Shown: positions 63,465-64,000 of the stretch, in pieces
How the letters are laid out: each line of letters begins with the position of its first letter
How positions within the stretch are numbered: position 1 is the first letter of the stretch
NCBI GenBank assembly: GCA_003142595.1
Contig: PLMU01000018.1
Coordinates: 1-64,000 of the forward strand
Length of the DNA stretch: 64,000 bases
Direction: 5' to 3'
Origin: Phycisphaerales bacterium
Lineage (GTDB): Bacteria > Planctomycetota > Phycisphaerae > Sedimentisphaerales > UBA12454
Made by a program: the position numbers and the translations under genes
Notes under the pieces: generated by a model
Seen by the model: only the letters and a program-made list of their open reading frames with translations
Database searches by the model: none
Told to the model about the DNA's origin: nothing

Positions 63465-63480
63465 CGCACTTTCCCGAAAT

Positions 63481-64000
63481 TTAATGTGCTTTCTTAATTT
63501 TTTTTACAGCCTCAATGATGCCTTGTGCGCCTATTCCACAGCGGACAATCTGGGCATCTCTTTTATCTGTAGCAACAAACTCATCACTCACGCCAAGCAC
63601 TTGGATTTTCGCTATATCCGCTCCGGCCGCTACTGCTGCTTCAAGAACCGCCGAACCAAATCCGCCTGCCGTGAAATGATCTTCGACAGTAATTATACTA
63701 TTTCCGCCCGATAATAACGAAATAATTTTTTCATCGAGCGGTTTAACGAATCTGGCGTTTATAACGGTTATATCGATATTATTGGCTTTAAGGGCATCTG
63801 CCGCTTTAAAAGCCTCATTTATTACGCTGCCGCAGGCTATAACGGCTATTTTATCCTTCCCGCCCCTGGCCGTTACACTTTTTCCGAGCTCAAAAGGCTG
63901 CGAAAAAATTTCAGGACAGAGCCCATCATTTACTTCCTCTTTTGGATATCTTATTGCCACCGGCTGTTTTGACTGGGCGGCGAAATACAGCGCAAGTTCA
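63481..64000 (-). CDS. dxs: 1-deoxy-D-xylulose-5-phosphate synthase, C-terminal part (cut by window end)
   Basis: The minus-strand frame stays open to the window edge (reading ..ELALYFAAQSKQPVAIRYP), so only the C-terminal 173 residues are seen. This is the transketolase C-terminal domain: VAIRYPKEE, FELGKSVTARGGKD, INARFVKPLDEKIISL and ITVEDHFTAGGFGSAVLEA. The pattern is that of DXS, the first enzyme of the MEP isoprenoid pathway, rather than transketolase, because of AIRYP and VEDH..GGFGS. The N-terminal ThDP domain is outside the window. First visible gene of the dxs-nadK-TPR-dinG run. Confidence 0.9.
   Translation of the reverse strand, partial: ELALYFAAQSKQPVAIRYPKEEVNDGLCPEIFSQPFELGKSVTARGGKDKIAVIACGSVINEAFKAADALKANNIDITVINARFVKPLDEKIISLLSGGNSIITVEDHFTAGGFGSAVLEAAVAAGADIAKIQVLGVSDEFVATDKRDAQIVRCGIGAQGIIEAVKKIKKAH

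Noticed and set aside
62587-63714. 375-codon plus-strand open frame over nadK and dxs
   Set aside because: It is opposite two conserved genes and its composition (Ser/Leu/Ile-rich, no motif) is that of a shadow frame.

Overview
The window reads as a chromosomal segment of a Planctomycetota bacterium, most likely class Phycisphaerae. This is inferred from a PEP-CTERM anchor of the VPEPAT..GLGALSLIRRKK type, exported proteins with PNEPNEPNDP-like linkers, a dockerin-like DFNxDGxVNFxDxAxFAxNF motif, large beta-helix proteins, and an ECF-like sigma domain fused to a membrane-anchored C-terminal region. No rRNA, tRNA, CRISPR array, phage or intact insertion sequence was found. Most of the window is core metabolism and translation, interspersed with lineage-specific exported proteins.

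Layout, 0-16 kb: PEP-CTERM protein; rluD with a YfgM-like partner (-); an S55-peptidase / beta-propeller / fumarase-alpha run (+); ribE-pdxA-ksgA (-); a TPR/thioredoxin-like secreted protein; then a dNTP-related block with a thymidylate-synthase-like gene, a tandem structured repeat ending in a terminator, nrdR with a NrdR-box-like site in its own promoter, and an orphan ATP-cone protein. 16-28.6 kb: a lipoprotein, the ilvB-ilvH-ilvC operon with a structured leader containing a short upstream ORF, a ferritin-like protein, and the translation operon rpsB-tsf-pyrH-frr followed by AsmA-like and BrkB/YihY membrane proteins.

28.7-40 kb: a membrane-anchored sigma-region-2 fusion with no region 4, followed by a conventional ECF sigma factor, a probable anti-sigma membrane protein and a proline-rich coiled-coil exported protein; a rhomboid protease; bioF; and a five-gene minus-strand run dapL, folK::deoxynucleoside-kinase, panC, panD, lgt. 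panC carries an in-frame 84-bp palindromic insertion flanked by an 8-bp direct repeat. 40-48.7 kb: one 2,890-residue secreted protein in which a subtilisin-like protease, with its propeptide, is nested inside a series of beta-helix domains.

49-64 kb: a MacB-type permease with no neighbouring ATPase, a SIS-domain sugar isomerase-like protein, a metX::metW fusion, a complete NAD-linked group 3d-type [NiFe] hydrogenase operon (hoxF-hoxU-hoxY-hoxH-protease-response regulator), and a minus-strand run of dxs (cut by the window end), nadK, a TPR protein and a DinG-like helicase. Together these genes suggest a prototroph (branched-chain amino acids, lysine via LL-DAP, methionine, pantothenate, folate, riboflavin, B6, biotin) that can exchange electrons between H2 and NAD(H) and secretes large surface proteins.

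The most noteworthy items are the panC palindromic insert, the nested protease giant, the sigma-region-2 membrane fusion, the tandem structured repeat at 13.2-13.55 kb, and the Cys-to-Asp substitution in the NuoE-like cluster of HoxF. All functional assignments come from reading motifs by eye; no database search was run.
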